Shown here piece by piece: positions 28,603-38,720 of a stretch of 64,000 nt of DNA. Below the pieces are notes generated by a model. The model saw only the letters and a list, made by a program, of their open reading frames with translations. It was not told the origin of the DNA and made no database searches. This DNA comes from Chloroflexota bacterium (GTDB taxonomy: Bacteria; Chloroflexota; Dehalococcoidia; Lucifugimonadales; Lucifugimonadaceae), in NCBI GenBank assembly GCA_002730555.1, contig PCAM01000005.1:25799-89798 (forward strand), read 5' to 3'. The position numbers were made by a program, and so were the translations under genes. How positions within the stretch are numbered: the stretch's first letter is position 1; each line of letters starts with the position of its first letter.

Positions 28603-29190
28603 ATGCTGCTATTAATCGACAACTACGACAGCTTTACCTACAACCTGTACCAGTACCTGTGTGAGATGGGAGCCGAGGTCGAGGTGGTCCGCAACGACGC
28701 GGCCGGACTCGACGATCTGATCGCCAAGGCGCCCGAGCGCGTGGTTGTGTCGCCCGGTCCTTCAACTCCTGACAACGCAGGCGTATCCATCGAGGCCATC
28801 CGCCACTTCGGCCAGCACATCCCGGTGCTGGGCGTCTGTCTCGGCCATCAGTGCATCGGCGAGGCGTTCGGCGCCAAGGTCGAACACGCGGGCGAGATCA
28901 TGCACGGCAAGACCTCGATGATCTCAAATGACGGCGAGGGCGTGTTCGCGGGCTTGCCGGACCCGTTTGAGGCGGTTCGATACCACTCGCTTGCGATCAA
29001 CCCGGACACGATTCCGGACGTCCTGGAAGTGACGGCGCTCAGCCCCGGTGGCATCATCCAGGGAATACGCCATCGTGAGCTGCAGATCGAGGGCGTACAG
29101 TTCCACCCGGAATCGATCCTGACAGAGGTGGGCAAGACGTTGCTACAGAACTTCCTGGATATGAAGTCCCCGGCTTCGGTCGGCCAATAA
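28603..29190 (+). CDS. trpG: Anthranilate synthase component II (glutamine amidotransferase)
   Basis: LLIDNYDSFTYNLYQYL, PVLGVCLGHQCIGEAFG, EGVQFHPESILTEVGK. Confidence 0.96.
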   Translation: MLLLIDNYDSFTYNLYQYLCEMGAEVEVVRNDAAGLDDLIAKAPERVVVSPGPSTPDNAGVSIEAIRHFGQHIPVLGVCLGHQCIGEAFGAKVEHAGEIMHGKTSMISNDGEGVFAGLPDPFEAVRYHSLAINPDTIPDVLEVTALSPGGIIQGIRHRELQIEGVQFHPESILTEVGKTLLQNFLDMKSPASVGQ

Positions 29191-29200
29191 AGGCGAGCTC

Positions 29201-30235
29201 ATGGACATCAGAGAAGCGATAACAGAGGTCGTCGAGGGTCGTGACCTCGCGTTCGGCGCCGCCGCCGACGTGATGCGTCAGATCATGGGCGGAGAGGCGA
29301 GCCCGGCGCAGTTCGGAGCCTTCGTCACCGGGCTGCGGATGAAGGGCGAGACAGCGGAAGAGATCGCCGGGATGGCACGCTCAATGCGGGACGTGTCGCT
29401 GCACGTCGACTTTGACGGCCCGACGGTGGACACATGCGGCACGGGCGGCGACGGCCAGAAGACCTTCAACATCTCGACCGCGGCGGCGTTTGTGGTCGCT
29501 GGCACCGGCGCTGTCGTCGCCAAACATGGCAACCGGGCGATGTCGTCATCGTCCGGCAGCGCCGACGCGCTTGAAGCGCTCAACGTCAATATCGATCTCG
29601 GGCCGATCGATGTTCAGAAGTGTCTTGAACAGGTCGGTATCGGTTTCATGTTCGCCCAGGCGTTCCATCCCGCGATGAAGTTCGCCGGGCCGCTCCGGCC
29701 GCAGATCGGCATCAGGACCATATTCAACCTGCTTGGCCCGCTCACCAACCCGGCGGGCGCGGATCACCAAGTGATCGGCATGGGTGATCCGGGGGCCGCC
29801 GAAAAGGTGGCACGCGCTTTGCAAATTCTCGGGACTTCCGGCGCGCTCGTTGTCTACTCGGAAGATGGAATGGACGAGATCAGCCCCGAAGGTAAGTCCC
29901 ATATGTACCAGGTACTGGACGGGCAAGTTTCCGAGCGCACGGTGGATGCGAGCGATTTCGGCCTGACGGAGCGTAAACGGAGCGATTTGACGGCGAACAC
30001 CGTGGAGGAAAGCATCGGTCTGATCCAGGGAGTGCTTGAGGGCCGAAACTCTGGGGGTGTCGAGCAGGCAGCCCGAACCGTTGTCGTAATGAACGCGGCC
30101 GCCCTGCTGGCGGTCGGTCGGGCAAAAACGCTTGAACAGGCCGCATTATTGGCGGCCGATTCCATTGACAGTGGAAAGGCGCTCGACAAGCTGGAAACGC
30201 TGGCTGCAATGTCCCAGATGTTGGCCTTGAAATGA
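29201..30235 (+). CDS. trpD: Anthranilate phosphoribosyltransferase
   Basis: DTCGTGGDGQKTFNISTAAAFVVAG, VAKHGNRAMSSSSGSADALEALNV, RTIFNLLGPLTNPAG. Confidence 0.97.
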   Translation: MDIREAITEVVEGRDLAFGAAADVMRQIMGGEASPAQFGAFVTGLRMKGETAEEIAGMARSMRDVSLHVDFDGPTVDTCGTGGDGQKTFNISTAAAFVVAGTGAVVAKHGNRAMSSSSGSADALEALNVNIDLGPIDVQKCLEQVGIGFMFAQAFHPAMKFAGPLRPQIGIRTIFNLLGPLTNPAGADHQVIGMGDPGAAEKVARALQILGTSGALVVYSEDGMDEISPEGKSHMYQVLDGQVSERTVDASDFGLTERKRSDLTANTVEESIGLIQGVLEGRNSGGVEQAARTVVVMNAAALLAVGRAKTLEQAALLAADSIDSGKALDKLETLAAMSQMLALK

Positions 30236-31041
30236 TCTCGCGCGGGAAGAACACTGGCACGGTGCTGGATGAGATCATCACAAGCAAGCGTGAAACGATT
30301 ATGGAAGTCGAGCGCGAGATATCGCTTGCGGACGTGCGCCGCGCCGCGGAGTCAGCCGGACCGCTATCTGATTTCCTTGCGGCGCTGTCGGTTCCAGGAG
30401 TTTCGGTAATTACGGAGATGAAGCGTTCATCGGCGTCCGCCGGCTCGCTCGCTCCGGAACTTGATCCGTCTGTGATGGCGAAGACTTTCATCGACGGCGG
30501 CGCATCGGCGATCTCCGTCCTGACAGAAGTCAGCCGTTTCTCCGGGTCGATCGACGACCTGCGAATGGTCAAGGCGGTTGCCGGGCCGAGCGGTGTGCCG
30601 GTGATGGAGAAGGATTTCGTCTTCTCGGACTACCAAGTTTACGAGGCTGCGGCGAACGGCGCCGATGCCATATTGCTCATCATCGCCATCCTAGAACCTC
30701 AGCAGTACTCTGAGTTATTGGCACTTGCCCTGGGGCTCGGGCTGGGGATTCTCGTGGAGGTGTTCAGCGAAGATGATCTCGAAATCGCTCTTACGGCGGA
30801 TCCTCAGATCATCGGGATAAACAACCGCAATTTGAAGACGCTCAGAACCGATATCGCATTATTTGAGTCGTTGGGGCCCCAGGTGCCAGAGGGCAAGATC
30901 CTAGTTGCCGAGTCCGGCATGAAGAACGTCGACGACGTTCGCCGGATGGAGGCGGCCGGCGCCAACGCGGTGCTGATCGGCGAGTCGCTCATGCGGGCAG
31001 GCGGCAGCGTGTCCGAATTAGTAACCAGCTTGGTCCGATAG
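30232..31041 (+). CDS. trpC: Indole-3-glycerol phosphate synthase
   Basis: VITEMKRSSASAG, VPVMEKDFVFSDYQVYEAAANGADAILLI, IGINNRNLKTLRTD, ESGMKNVDDVRRM, LIGESLMRAG. Confidence 0.96.
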   Translation: MISRGKNTGTVLDEIITSKRETIMEVEREISLADVRRAAESAGPLSDFLAALSVPGVSVITEMKRSSASAGSLAPELDPSVMAKTFIDGGASAISVLTEVSRFSGSIDDLRMVKAVAGPSGVPVMEKDFVFSDYQVYEAAANGADAILLIIAILEPQQYSELLALALGLGLGILVEVFSEDDLEIALTADPQIIGINNRNLKTLRTDIALFESLGPQVPEGKILVAESGMKNVDDVRRMEAAGANAVLIGESLMRAGGSVSELVTSLVR

Positions 31042-31054
31042 GCCGGAATCAACC

Positions 31055-31711
31055 ATGCCAATACCGCACGTCAAGATCTGCGGGCTGCGAGACGCCCAGA
31101 ACGCCCAGGCAGCCACACTGGCCGGCGCGGACTTTGTGGGATTCAATTTCGTCGACGGCGTGCGGAGGCAGCTTGAGCCGATGATTGGCGCAACGATCAT
31201 CTCTGCTTTTCGTAACTCACTCTCGGAAGATTCCATGCCCGGACCGCGCGTCGTCGGGCTGTTCCGCAATCAGCCGGTGGAGTTCGTAAATCGTGTCGTG
31301 CGAATGGCCGCTCTCGATATGGTTCAGCTTTGCGGCGACGAGGACGATGACTACTACGCGCAGATGGAGCGGCCAATCCTCAAACAGTTGCGCGTTCGCT
31401 CGGAGACCTCTGCCGAAGATATTGACGCAGAGGTTAAAGCCCATCTGGCAGCCGGACGAATGGTGGTGCTGGATGCTTACGATCCGAACACGCCAGGCGG
31501 CACCGGGAAGGTATTCGAATGGTCCAAGGCGGCCAACGTGGCGCCCCTTGAGGGCGTCCTGCTGGCGGGCGGCCTGACCCCCGACAACGTCAGCGACGCC
31601 ATCCGGGAACTTGGCGCGTGGGGCGTGGACGTTTCTTCAGGGGTCGAGACGGACGGCGATAAGGACGATGTCAAGATGCACAACTTCATCACAGAGGCGC
31701 TGGGGGCTTAG
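31055..31711 (+). CDS. trpF: Phosphoribosylanthranilate isomerase
   Basis: VKICGLRDAQNAQAATLAGADFVGFNFV, VQLCGDED, LLAGGLTPDNVSDAIRELGAWGVDVSSGVE. Confidence 0.95.
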   Translation: MPIPHVKICGLRDAQNAQAATLAGADFVGFNFVDGVRRQLEPMIGATIISAFRNSLSEDSMPGPRVVGLFRNQPVEFVNRVVRMAALDMVQLCGDEDDDYYAQMERPILKQLRVRSETSAEDIDAEVKAHLAAGRMVVLDAYDPNTPGGTGKVFEWSKAANVAPLEGVLLAGGLTPDNVSDAIRELGAWGVDVSSGVETDGDKDDVKMHNFITEALGA

Positions 31712-31870
31712 GGTGGCGGTTGGAGCACCGTAGGGGTGGCTTGCCCCGCCCGCCTCCTCCACTCTCCCGGCGGGAGGGTGGGGAAGAAGTCGTGTACCTT
31801 TTCCCGATTGGGAGAAGGGAACGCCAGAGCCGCCCGCTCTGCCGTCACTCCCTCCCGGCAACAACATCGT

Positions 31871-31894
31871 AGGGGCGGGCTGCTGCCCGCCCCT
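31871..31894. repeat. Perfect 10-bp inverted repeat AGGGGCGGGC-tgct-GCCCGCCCCT
   Basis: Direct reading; related degenerate copy near 31731-31754 (gtaggggtggcttgccccgcc). Confidence 0.85.
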
Positions 31895-32270
31895 GGGCCT
31901 GTCGTGGCTTTACGCTGTGATTGTGGATCACGGGCGTGCCGGTATGCTGGTCGGGAGATTCCTGAATCAAGTTCAGGACAGGCTCTTCGCCCTCAGGCTC
32001 AGGATGGCGATAGTTTGCTCACGCGCTATCGACCGGCACACGCAATACGCTGTGAGGGTGTATGGCAATATGCCCACGCTCAATCTGGTTGGACGGCCGC
32101 TACTCGACCGTCGCAGAGAGCACTAAATTGCAGGGTTGCTCCCTACCAAAGGACCGCACTCAACACCCTTTGTATTCCGTACGGACACATTCACGGGCAA
32201 GTCGTTGGGCAGTTTCAAGTTGGATAGATATCTACGTCATTTTCAGACGGTATAACGCACCCGTTGGAAA

Positions 32271-34136
32271 CTATTCGACAGTGACGGACTTTGCCAGGTT
32301 GCGGGGTTTGTCCGGATCCAGGCCCAGCGCCACGCTTGTGTAATAGGCGAGCTGCTGCATCGGGACGAGAGACAGCATGGGGATGATCCACTCCGGCGCT
32401 TCCGGCAACCATAGGACCTCATCGGCAAGATCCGGCATCAACGAGTCGCCGCAGGTCGCCAGTGCAATCACCTCACCGCCGCGTGCCTTCACCTCGTTGA
32501 TGTTGCCGACCATCTTGTCGTAAAGCGCTCCCTGCGGGGCCAGGGCGACCGTCGGCATCTCCTCGGCGATCAGCGCTATCGGGCCGTGCTTCATCTCCCC
32601 GGCCGGATACCCCTCTGCGTGAAGGTATGCGAGCTCTTTCATTTTGAGCGCGCCCTCCATCGCCATCGGGTGCAGGGCGCCCCGTCCGAGATAGAGCAGG
32701 TGTCTGCGATCCTTCAGTTTCTCGACCGCCAGCCTTTCACAGCGCCCGCCATCTTCGAGCATCTCGGCGATCAAACCGGGCAGCCGGGACAAGTGTGAAA
32801 CCATCTCACCCACCTGTTGCGCCGATAGCGCGTCGCGACGGATCCCCAGGTAGACGGCCAGCTGGTAGAGGACCGCGAGCGAGCACATCATCGTCTTGGT
32901 TGATGCGACCCCGATCTCCTGGCCCGCACCGAGGTAAAGCGTCCCGTCCGCAACGAGAGTGGCTTGCGTGCCATCAGCCTCGACCAATGCTATCTGTTTT
33001 GCGCCAGAGTTGGTCGCTTGCTCCATTGCGGCGAGCGTGTCGGCCGTCTCACCGGACTGGGTCACGGAGATCACCAGCGTTCGTCCGTTGATGGAGGTCG
33101 AGCGATATCTGAGTTCGGACGCGTTCTCGGCATGGGCAGGGATCCCCGCCAGGGTCTCTATCATCCGCGCCCCGTACATACCGGCGTGGAGACTCGTTCC
33201 CATCCCTGAGACGATCACTCGGTCGATCGACCGAATGTCTCCGTCCGTGTACGGCAACTCCGGGAGATCGAGTGTTCCGTTCTCGAAATCCACCCGCCGG
33301 CGCATTGTTGAAGAGACGGCCTCGGGCTGCTCGGCGATCTCCTTCGCCATAAAGTGCGGGTGCTCGCCCTTCGCCGCGGCCTCAATGTTGCGGCTTGTCT
33401 TAACGCTGGGGCGGTCAATGGACATTCCGTTCAGGTCCGTGAATTTTGCGCCGGAGGCATTGATGGACACCACTTCTCCGCTGTGGAGGTACACCACGCG
33501 GTCGGTGTGAGGAAGGATCGCCAGAACGTCGCTTGCGAGCAGGTGGAACCCATCCCCGATGCCGACGACAATCCCGCCTGCGTTGCCGAGCCGTACGCCG
33601 ACGATAACCCCGGGTTCATCTGCGGATGTCGCCACAAAAGACGAGGCACCCTGGAGACGGGAGGCGGTGCATCTTACGCCCGCCGCCAAAGAGTCTCCAG
33701 ACGCTATGTAACGAGCGATCAGGTGTGCAATCACCTCACTATCCGTCTCAGAGGTGAAGGGATACCTGGTGTCAGACAGTCCGGCCTTCAAGGCCATGTA
33801 GTTCTCGACGATGCCGTTGTGGACCACGGCCACCCGTCCGTCCGCGCTTGTGTGCGGATGGGCGTTGGGGATTGTGACGCCGCCGTGTGTGGCCCAGCGC
33901 GTGTGGGCAACACCGACGGTGGATTCCGGCGTTCCAGCGTCGCCGTTTGAAGCTCGACCCTCGACCGCCTCTTCAAGTTGATCGACCCCCAGGGCGCGGG
34001 TCACCGTGATCGCCCCGTTGCCGCTCTGGACGCCTATCCCGGCGCTGTCATAACCGCGGTACTCCAGCGCCCGCAGACCGGACACGAGGATCGGAGCGAC
34101 CGGCTGCCCGCCGGCGTAGGCAATGATTCCGCACAT
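32271..34136 (-). CDS. glmS: Glutamine--fructose-6-phosphate aminotransferase (isomerizing)
   Basis: MCGIIAYAGGQPVAPILVSGLRALEYRGYDSAGIGV; SIS domains; C-terminal NLAKSVTVE. Confidence 0.97.
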   Translation of the reverse strand: MCGIIAYAGGQPVAPILVSGLRALEYRGYDSAGIGVQSGNGAITVTRALGVDQLEEAVEGRASNGDAGTPESTVGVAHTRWATHGGVTIPNAHPHTSADGRVAVVHNGIVENYMALKAGLSDTRYPFTSETDSEVIAHLIARYIASGDSLAAGVRCTASRLQGASSFVATSADEPGVIVGVRLGNAGGIVVGIGDGFHLLASDVLAILPHTDRVVYLHSGEVVSINASGAKFTDLNGMSIDRPSVKTSRNIEAAAKGEHPHFMAKEIAEQPEAVSSTMRRRVDFENGTLDLPELPYTDGDIRSIDRVIVSGMGTSLHAGMYGARMIETLAGIPAHAENASELRYRSTSINGRTLVISVTQSGETADTLAAMEQATNSGAKQIALVEADGTQATLVADGTLYLGAGQEIGVASTKTMMCSLAVLYQLAVYLGIRRDALSAQQVGEMVSHLSRLPGLIAEMLEDGGRCERLAVEKLKDRRHLLYLGRGALHPMAMEGALKMKELAYLHAEGYPAGEMKHGPIALIAEEMPTVALAPQGALYDKMVGNINEVKARGGEVIALATCGDSLMPDLADEVLWLPEAPEWIIPMLSLVPMQQLAYYTSVALGLDPDKPRNLAKSVTVE

Positions 34137-34187
34137 GGGCGGTTCGTTACTCCCTGGTGTGATTCTGGACGGTCACAAGTAACCCGC

Positions 34188-34865
34188 TTAGATAGTCACC
34201 GTGTAAGAAAATGGAGATTCCGCTGCTTCCCTGTATACACCACGGTAACTCTCCGGCATGAGCGCGGCGACCCGTCCCATGACTTCCGCCGCCGCCGCTT
34301 TTGTCTCGTCCCTGGAAAGTTTGCCGCTCCTGGTTAGAAGGAATGGGCGACCGATGTGCACGCGGAGAGTGCCTGTAGGTTTGAACACCCTGAGTACGGA
34401 ACTCATGCCCTCAATCCCGGTCATTCCAACGGGGAGGATAGGGATGCCGGCACGTGCAGCGAGCGGGACGATCCCGGATTGTGCCTGTTTCATGGCGCCG
34501 GGGTTGCGGGTTCCTTCCGGGAACAGGGCGAGCGTCGCTTTAGGGCGTTTCAGTTCGGTCAGCCCCCACCGCAACGCGGTCAGATCCATCTCCCCCCTTC
34601 GCAACGGCTGCGCCCCGTAGGAGCGCAAGAACCATCGACCGATGGGTGTAGCGCCCTTGAAAATAGCGTCCTTGGCTAGGAAACGGGTGTCGCGTCGCAG
34701 TGACGCGGCAAGGATTGCGGGATCCAGGTTGCTCTGGTGGTTTGCGACGACGATAAGCGGTCCGTCAACCGGGATGTTCTCGCGTCCGTCCACCGCGTAG
34801 TCCGAGAACATCGCAAGCGTCACGCGGAGCGCGCTGTTGGACGCCTTCTGCACCAGGAGGGTCAT
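34188..34865 (-). CDS. plsC: 1-acyl-sn-glycerol-3-phosphate acyltransferase
   Basis: VVANHQSNLDPAIL (NHxxxxD), LALFPEGTRNPG. Confidence 0.92.
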   Translation of the reverse strand: MTLLVQKASNSALRVTLAMFSDYAVDGRENIPVDGPLIVVANHQSNLDPAILAASLRRDTRFLAKDAIFKGATPIGRWFLRSYGAQPLRRGEMDLTALRWGLTELKRPKATLALFPEGTRNPGAMKQAQSGIVPLAARAGIPILPVGMTGIEGMSSVLRVFKPTGTLRVHIGRPFLLTRSGKLSRDETKAAAAEVMGRVAALMPESYRGVYREAAESPFSYTVTI

Positions 34866-35584
34866 CGGTTGTCGTCGAGTTCGGTTTGAACTTGCGGACC
34901 ATCCGATCCGTCGAGGCCGCCGCTGGCCAGCGCCTCTATGCGATTGACCACCTGTTCGAGCCCGAGATCGTCGGTCGGCAGGTTCACGGCGTCGTTCGCC
35001 GGTTTCAGTGGAGCGACAGATCGCGTCGAATCGAGTTCGTCCCGCCGCCGGAGGTTTGCGAGAACCGTTTCAAATGCGATGTCGGACCCGGACTCACGCA
35101 ATTGCTCATAGCGCCTGCGCGCCCGTACGTCTATCGACGCATCGAGGTAGATTTTGAGTCCGGCGCCGGTCAGAACGACCGTCCCGATATCGCGCCCCAC
35201 CATCACGATCTGGCCTCTTATAGCGACTTCACGCTGTAATCGCACGAGAACTTCACGCACGCCGGGTACCGCCGACACGGCGGATACCGCCCGGTCTACC
35301 TCGGGGCTGCGCAGCCGGTCGGTCAGGTCGCCAGAATCGACGATCACCCTGCATTCTTCGCCCGAGGCGGGCACCAACTCCATCTCGGTCGTGGACGCAA
35401 GTTTCGTCAACGCAGGTGCATCGTTCAGCGACACGTTTTTCTGGAGCGCCAGATAGGTGACAGCACGGTACATCACGCCCGTATCCAGGAAGGTGTGTCC
35501 GAGACGTGCGGCGAGCAACCGCCCGACCGTCGTTTTGCCTGAGCCGACCGGCCCGTCGATAGCTATGAAAGAGGCAACATCCAT
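34862..35584 (-). CDS. cmk: (d)CMP kinase
   Basis: IAIDGPVGSGKTTVGRLLAARLGHTFLDTGVMYRAVT; VGRDIGTVVLTGAGLKIYLDAS; start inside ORF ending 35683. Confidence 0.95.
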   Translation of the reverse strand: MDVASFIAIDGPVGSGKTTVGRLLAARLGHTFLDTGVMYRAVTYLALQKNVSLNDAPALTKLASTTEMELVPASGEECRVIVDSGDLTDRLRSPEVDRAVSAVSAVPGVREVLVRLQREVAIRGQIVMVGRDIGTVVLTGAGLKIYLDASIDVRARRRYEQLRESGSDIAFETVLANLRRRDELDSTRSVAPLKPANDAVNLPTDDLGLEQVVNRIEALASGGLDGSDGPQVQTELDDNR

Positions 35585-35841
35585 CGACGAACACTGGTCC
35601 TTAATGAGGCTGATTTTGTACCGTAACCCGTCCGTAACAGTCTCCCTGTGATTATATTCTCGGCCTCGCGTGCGGTCATCCACTGTGGGGGGAGTCGCGT
35701 ATCAAACCACACGAGAGGCCGGTACCGTGTGGGCGATAATCTGCGAAAATTGAGAGAATTGCGCATATTCAGCGCTCCGGTCTCGCCCGGCGGGAATTCG
35801 TGGACAGATCGCTCAAGATTGTGAAATCAGGAGTGGACCAA

Positions 35842-36498
35842 ATGAACATATTCGACTGGGTACTGGTGGCCGTATTTGTTGTCGGCGCCCTACTCGGGTT
35901 GAAGTGGGGCCTAGTGCAATCCGTGCTGAACTTCGTGGCGGTGTACGTCGCGATGCTGGTCGGCGCGCAGTTTGCGGACGGGCTGGTTGAACGATTTACC
36001 GACGATATCGAAAACGAATCAATCACGACCGCGATCGGTTACGCGGTCATCTTCCTGGCCGTCTTCATAGTTGCCCAGATAGTTGGCAAGATCATCCGAG
36101 CGGGGTTGACGATCGTCTTCCTCGGATGGGTAGACAAGCTCGGCGGTGTCCTTGTCGGCGTCCTGCTCGGGGCGGTTCTGGTGACCGGTGTTGTTATCGC
36201 CATGGCGCGCGTCGCCTATCCCCAGGACGAGGTGATCCTGGCCGATATCGGCGAGATCGCGGACTCCGCGATCAACGATGGAGACCTGGACACCGCCAAG
36301 GAGCGCCTGTATCAGGAACTGGCTGAACGTTACGGGCGTGACATCTTAAAAGACTGGCTCGCCGACTCGACCCTGGTGCCGAAGGTCCTGGGCGGCAGTT
36401 CCAAGGTGCCGGCAAACGTTCTCGGCTTGGCTCCGGGTGAGTTCGCAACCGCGTTAGACACGCTGGAAGCCGATCTCGCCGACAACATCGATGGTTGA
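35842..36498 (+). CDS. CvpA family membrane protein
   Basis: NIFDWVLVAVFVVGALLGLKWGLVQSVLNFVAVYVAMLVGAQFA; four TM segments. Confidence 0.8.
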   Translation: MNIFDWVLVAVFVVGALLGLKWGLVQSVLNFVAVYVAMLVGAQFADGLVERFTDDIENESITTAIGYAVIFLAVFIVAQIVGKIIRAGLTIVFLGWVDKLGGVLVGVLLGAVLVTGVVIAMARVAYPQDEVILADIGEIADSAINDGDLDTAKERLYQELAERYGRDILKDWLADSTLVPKVLGGSSKVPANVLGLAPGEFATALDTLEADLADNIDG

Positions 36499-36504
36499 AC
36501 TTTC

Positions 36505-36545
36505 CCCCCTCGAACGTGCGAAATAGCGTCCGAGGGGGTATGTTT
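36505..36545 (+). terminator. Hairpin terminator after the cvpA-like gene
   Basis: ccccctcg (36505-36512) pairs with cgaggggg (36531-36538), followed by tatgttt. Confidence 0.5.
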
Positions 36546-36691
36546 GGCCTGAAAGTCGGAGGCCTTGCGGGCCGAATGGACGTAAATACCAGTCGCCGCG
36601 AAGACGCCGACTAAGCGGACATCTTGATATAGGTCAGACAGACGCCGCCCGTTAACTTGCGGCGGGGACGCCAAGGGGAGTAATACGGCGC

Positions 36692-37243
36692 GTGGATCGC
36701 TCTCCAGTTCTGTTGCTGAATCAGAATTATCAGCCTCTGAACGTTTGTGACGTACGAAGAGCTTTCGTGCTACTGGGTCACGGCAAGGCCGAGACGCTAG
36801 AGATCACTGACGCCGTGATCCGGAGCGCGTACGAAGAACACGCAGAGCCCTCCATCGTCCGCCTCCTGTACATGGTGAAGCGTCCGTTACATCAGCGGCG
36901 ACTCTCGCGTCGAGAGGTGTTCATCCGTGACCGTCACACATGCCAGTACTGTGGAAAGCAAAGTGGCCGGCTAACGCTGGACCATGTTATGCCGCGGTCG
37001 CGCGGTGGCGAGCACTCCTGGACCAATATCGTGAGCGCCTGTGATCGCTGCAACCACCGGAAGGCCAGGCGAACGCCGCGCGAGGCCAACATGATGCTTT
37101 CGCGAGAGCCCCAGCCGCCGAGGCCGAATCCGTACGCCTTCTTCCATACGGGGCGCATCCAGGACCAGTGGCGACCTTATCTGCCCTGGCTCACCTCGGT
37201 GTCAGAGGCAGGCGGCGAATTCGCCGCGGCTGGTGGCGATTAA
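36692..37243 (+). CDS. HNH endonuclease
   Basis: VLLLNQNYQPLNVCDVRRAFVLLGHGKAE; CQYCGKQSGRLTLDHVMPRSRGGEHSWTNIVSACDRCNHRKA. Confidence 0.93.
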   Translation: MDRSPVLLLNQNYQPLNVCDVRRAFVLLGHGKAETLEITDAVIRSAYEEHAEPSIVRLLYMVKRPLHQRRLSRREVFIRDRHTCQYCGKQSGRLTLDHVMPRSRGGEHSWTNIVSACDRCNHRKARRTPREANMMLSREPQPPRPNPYAFFHTGRIQDQWRPYLPWLTSVSEAGGEFAAAGGD

Positions 37244-37272
37244 CGCCGACCGGTCTGGGGCAGCCCTGGGAA

Positions 37273-37560
37273 TCATTTGGGGGTCTTACGAAAAGTCCTC
37301 AGCGCACGCCCGGTCGGCGCCTCGACGGACGCGTGCAACATCTGGCCAGCGCTGATTACGACCGAGGCCTCAACCTCGTTGCCCTCATCGGCAAATAGCT
37401 CCACCACGATCATGTTTCCGGGGGCGACGTCCAGTCCATTGCCGTCAACGAACAGGACCTCCGAGTTGCGGGCGATCCGGATGCCGATCACGTCTTTGCT
37501 CACGGGATCCGGCTCAAGACGCAGCGTCGTCCCATCCATCACTCTCTGAACTGTCGGCAT
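37273..37560 (-). CDS. Short PSP1/RicT-like N-terminal-domain protein
   Basis: VIGIRIARNSEVLFVDGNGLDVAPGNMIVVELFADEGNEVEASVVIS resembles the PSP1 family N-terminal segment; located after holB as is common for PSP1 genes. Confidence 0.5.
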   Translation of the reverse strand: MPTVQRVMDGTTLRLEPDPVSKDVIGIRIARNSEVLFVDGNGLDVAPGNMIVVELFADEGNEVEASVVISAGQMLHASVEAPTGRALRTFRKTPK

Positions 37561-38713
37561 CCCCGGATTCGATCTGCCCGACGACATCTTTCGGGATGGC
37601 GGGAAGTTCCAGCATGAGAAACTCCAGGACGACACGTGCCATTCCGTTGCGATGCAGCCCGTCGGCGGCTTTCGTTATCGCCTCGATCGCCTGACGAGGG
37701 TCGTCCTCGCCCACTCCGATCGCGGCCGCGGACAGCTGGGATATCCACGCGATATTGGCCACAGAGTCGGTCACGCCGTATTTCAGCAGGAGGATGTCGC
37801 GCCAGATCGATGTCCACAACTCCAACTCGCGTAAAACCAACTCGCGGTTACGTCCGAACTCTCTGGCCATCTCATTGGCGTAGCGGAACCGTTCTTCGAT
37901 ATCGCCGGCACTGGTAACGAGCACGCGAATCACGGCCTGCCGGTATCGATCCAGAGTCGTTTCGTCGGTCAGCGCCGCGAAGGCGCGACCGGGGCGCCCT
38001 CCGGCTAGGCGGGCCAGTTGCGCCACCACCTCCAGGCCTGCCCCTCCACGATCGATCAAACCGCCTTCGATCTCTTCGGTCGAGACTGGATGCAGTTCGA
38101 TCAACTGGCATCGTGAGATGACGGTCTCTGGGAGTGATCTAGCACTGGGTGCGAGAAGTACAATCACGACCTGCTCAGGCGGCTCTTCGAGCGTCTTGAG
38201 GAGGGCGTTCCACCCCGATCCGTCCGGGCTCATTCGGTCGGCGCCGTCAAGAATGACGACCTTCCGGACGCCCTCGAACGGGTTTAGGGAGACATCGTGC
38301 TGCATTTCACGGATGTGGCCGATGCTGATAAGCGTCCGGGACGCGTCCTGCTCCGGTGTGCTCTCCCGGGTTCCGGAGCTGACGCCACGGATCGGCGTAT
38401 GCGGGTCGATCACCTTGATGTCGGCGTGAACCTCCCGTTCGATGCGATCGCACGGAGCGCAGCGGCCGCACGGCGGAGACGGGTCGTCGCCGAACATGTC
38501 CGGCGTGGGGGTGCAATTCACGAGCCGCGCTAGGTCCAGTGCAAGCGTCCGTTTGCCCACCTGGTCCGGTCCAGTAATCAGGTAAGCGTGGGCGATCCGG
38601 TCGACCTCATGGGAGCGCTGCAGGTACAGGCGCGCCGCGCCGTGCCCGATCGTCTGCCATCCGCCGGAACTTCCGGGTCCTGAACGTGTGGCCACGGCGT
38701 CTTCCGACGTCAT
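37514..38713 (-). CDS. holB: DNA polymerase III delta' subunit
   Basis: AYLITGPDQVGKRTLALDLARLVNC, CGRCAPCDRIEREVHADIKVID, VVILDGADRMSPDGSGWNALLKTLEEPPEQVVIVLLAP. Confidence 0.92.
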   Translation of the reverse strand: MTSEDAVATRSGPGSSGGWQTIGHGAARLYLQRSHEVDRIAHAYLITGPDQVGKRTLALDLARLVNCTPTPDMFGDDPSPPCGRCAPCDRIEREVHADIKVIDPHTPIRGVSSGTRESTPEQDASRTLISIGHIREMQHDVSLNPFEGVRKVVILDGADRMSPDGSGWNALLKTLEEPPEQVVIVLLAPSARSLPETVISRCQLIELHPVSTEEIEGGLIDRGGAGLEVVAQLARLAGGRPGRAFAALTDETTLDRYRQAVIRVLVTSAGDIEERFRYANEMAREFGRNRELVLRELELWTSIWRDILLLKYGVTDSVANIAWISQLSAAAIGVGEDDPRQAIEAITKAADGLHRNGMARVVLEFLMLELPAIPKDVVGQIESGDADSSESDGWDDAAS

Positions 38714-38720
38714 ATCGCCT

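Noticed and set aside
34137-34187. glmS ribozyme upstream of glmS
   Set aside because: Only a 51-bp gap to plsC and no ribozyme core visible
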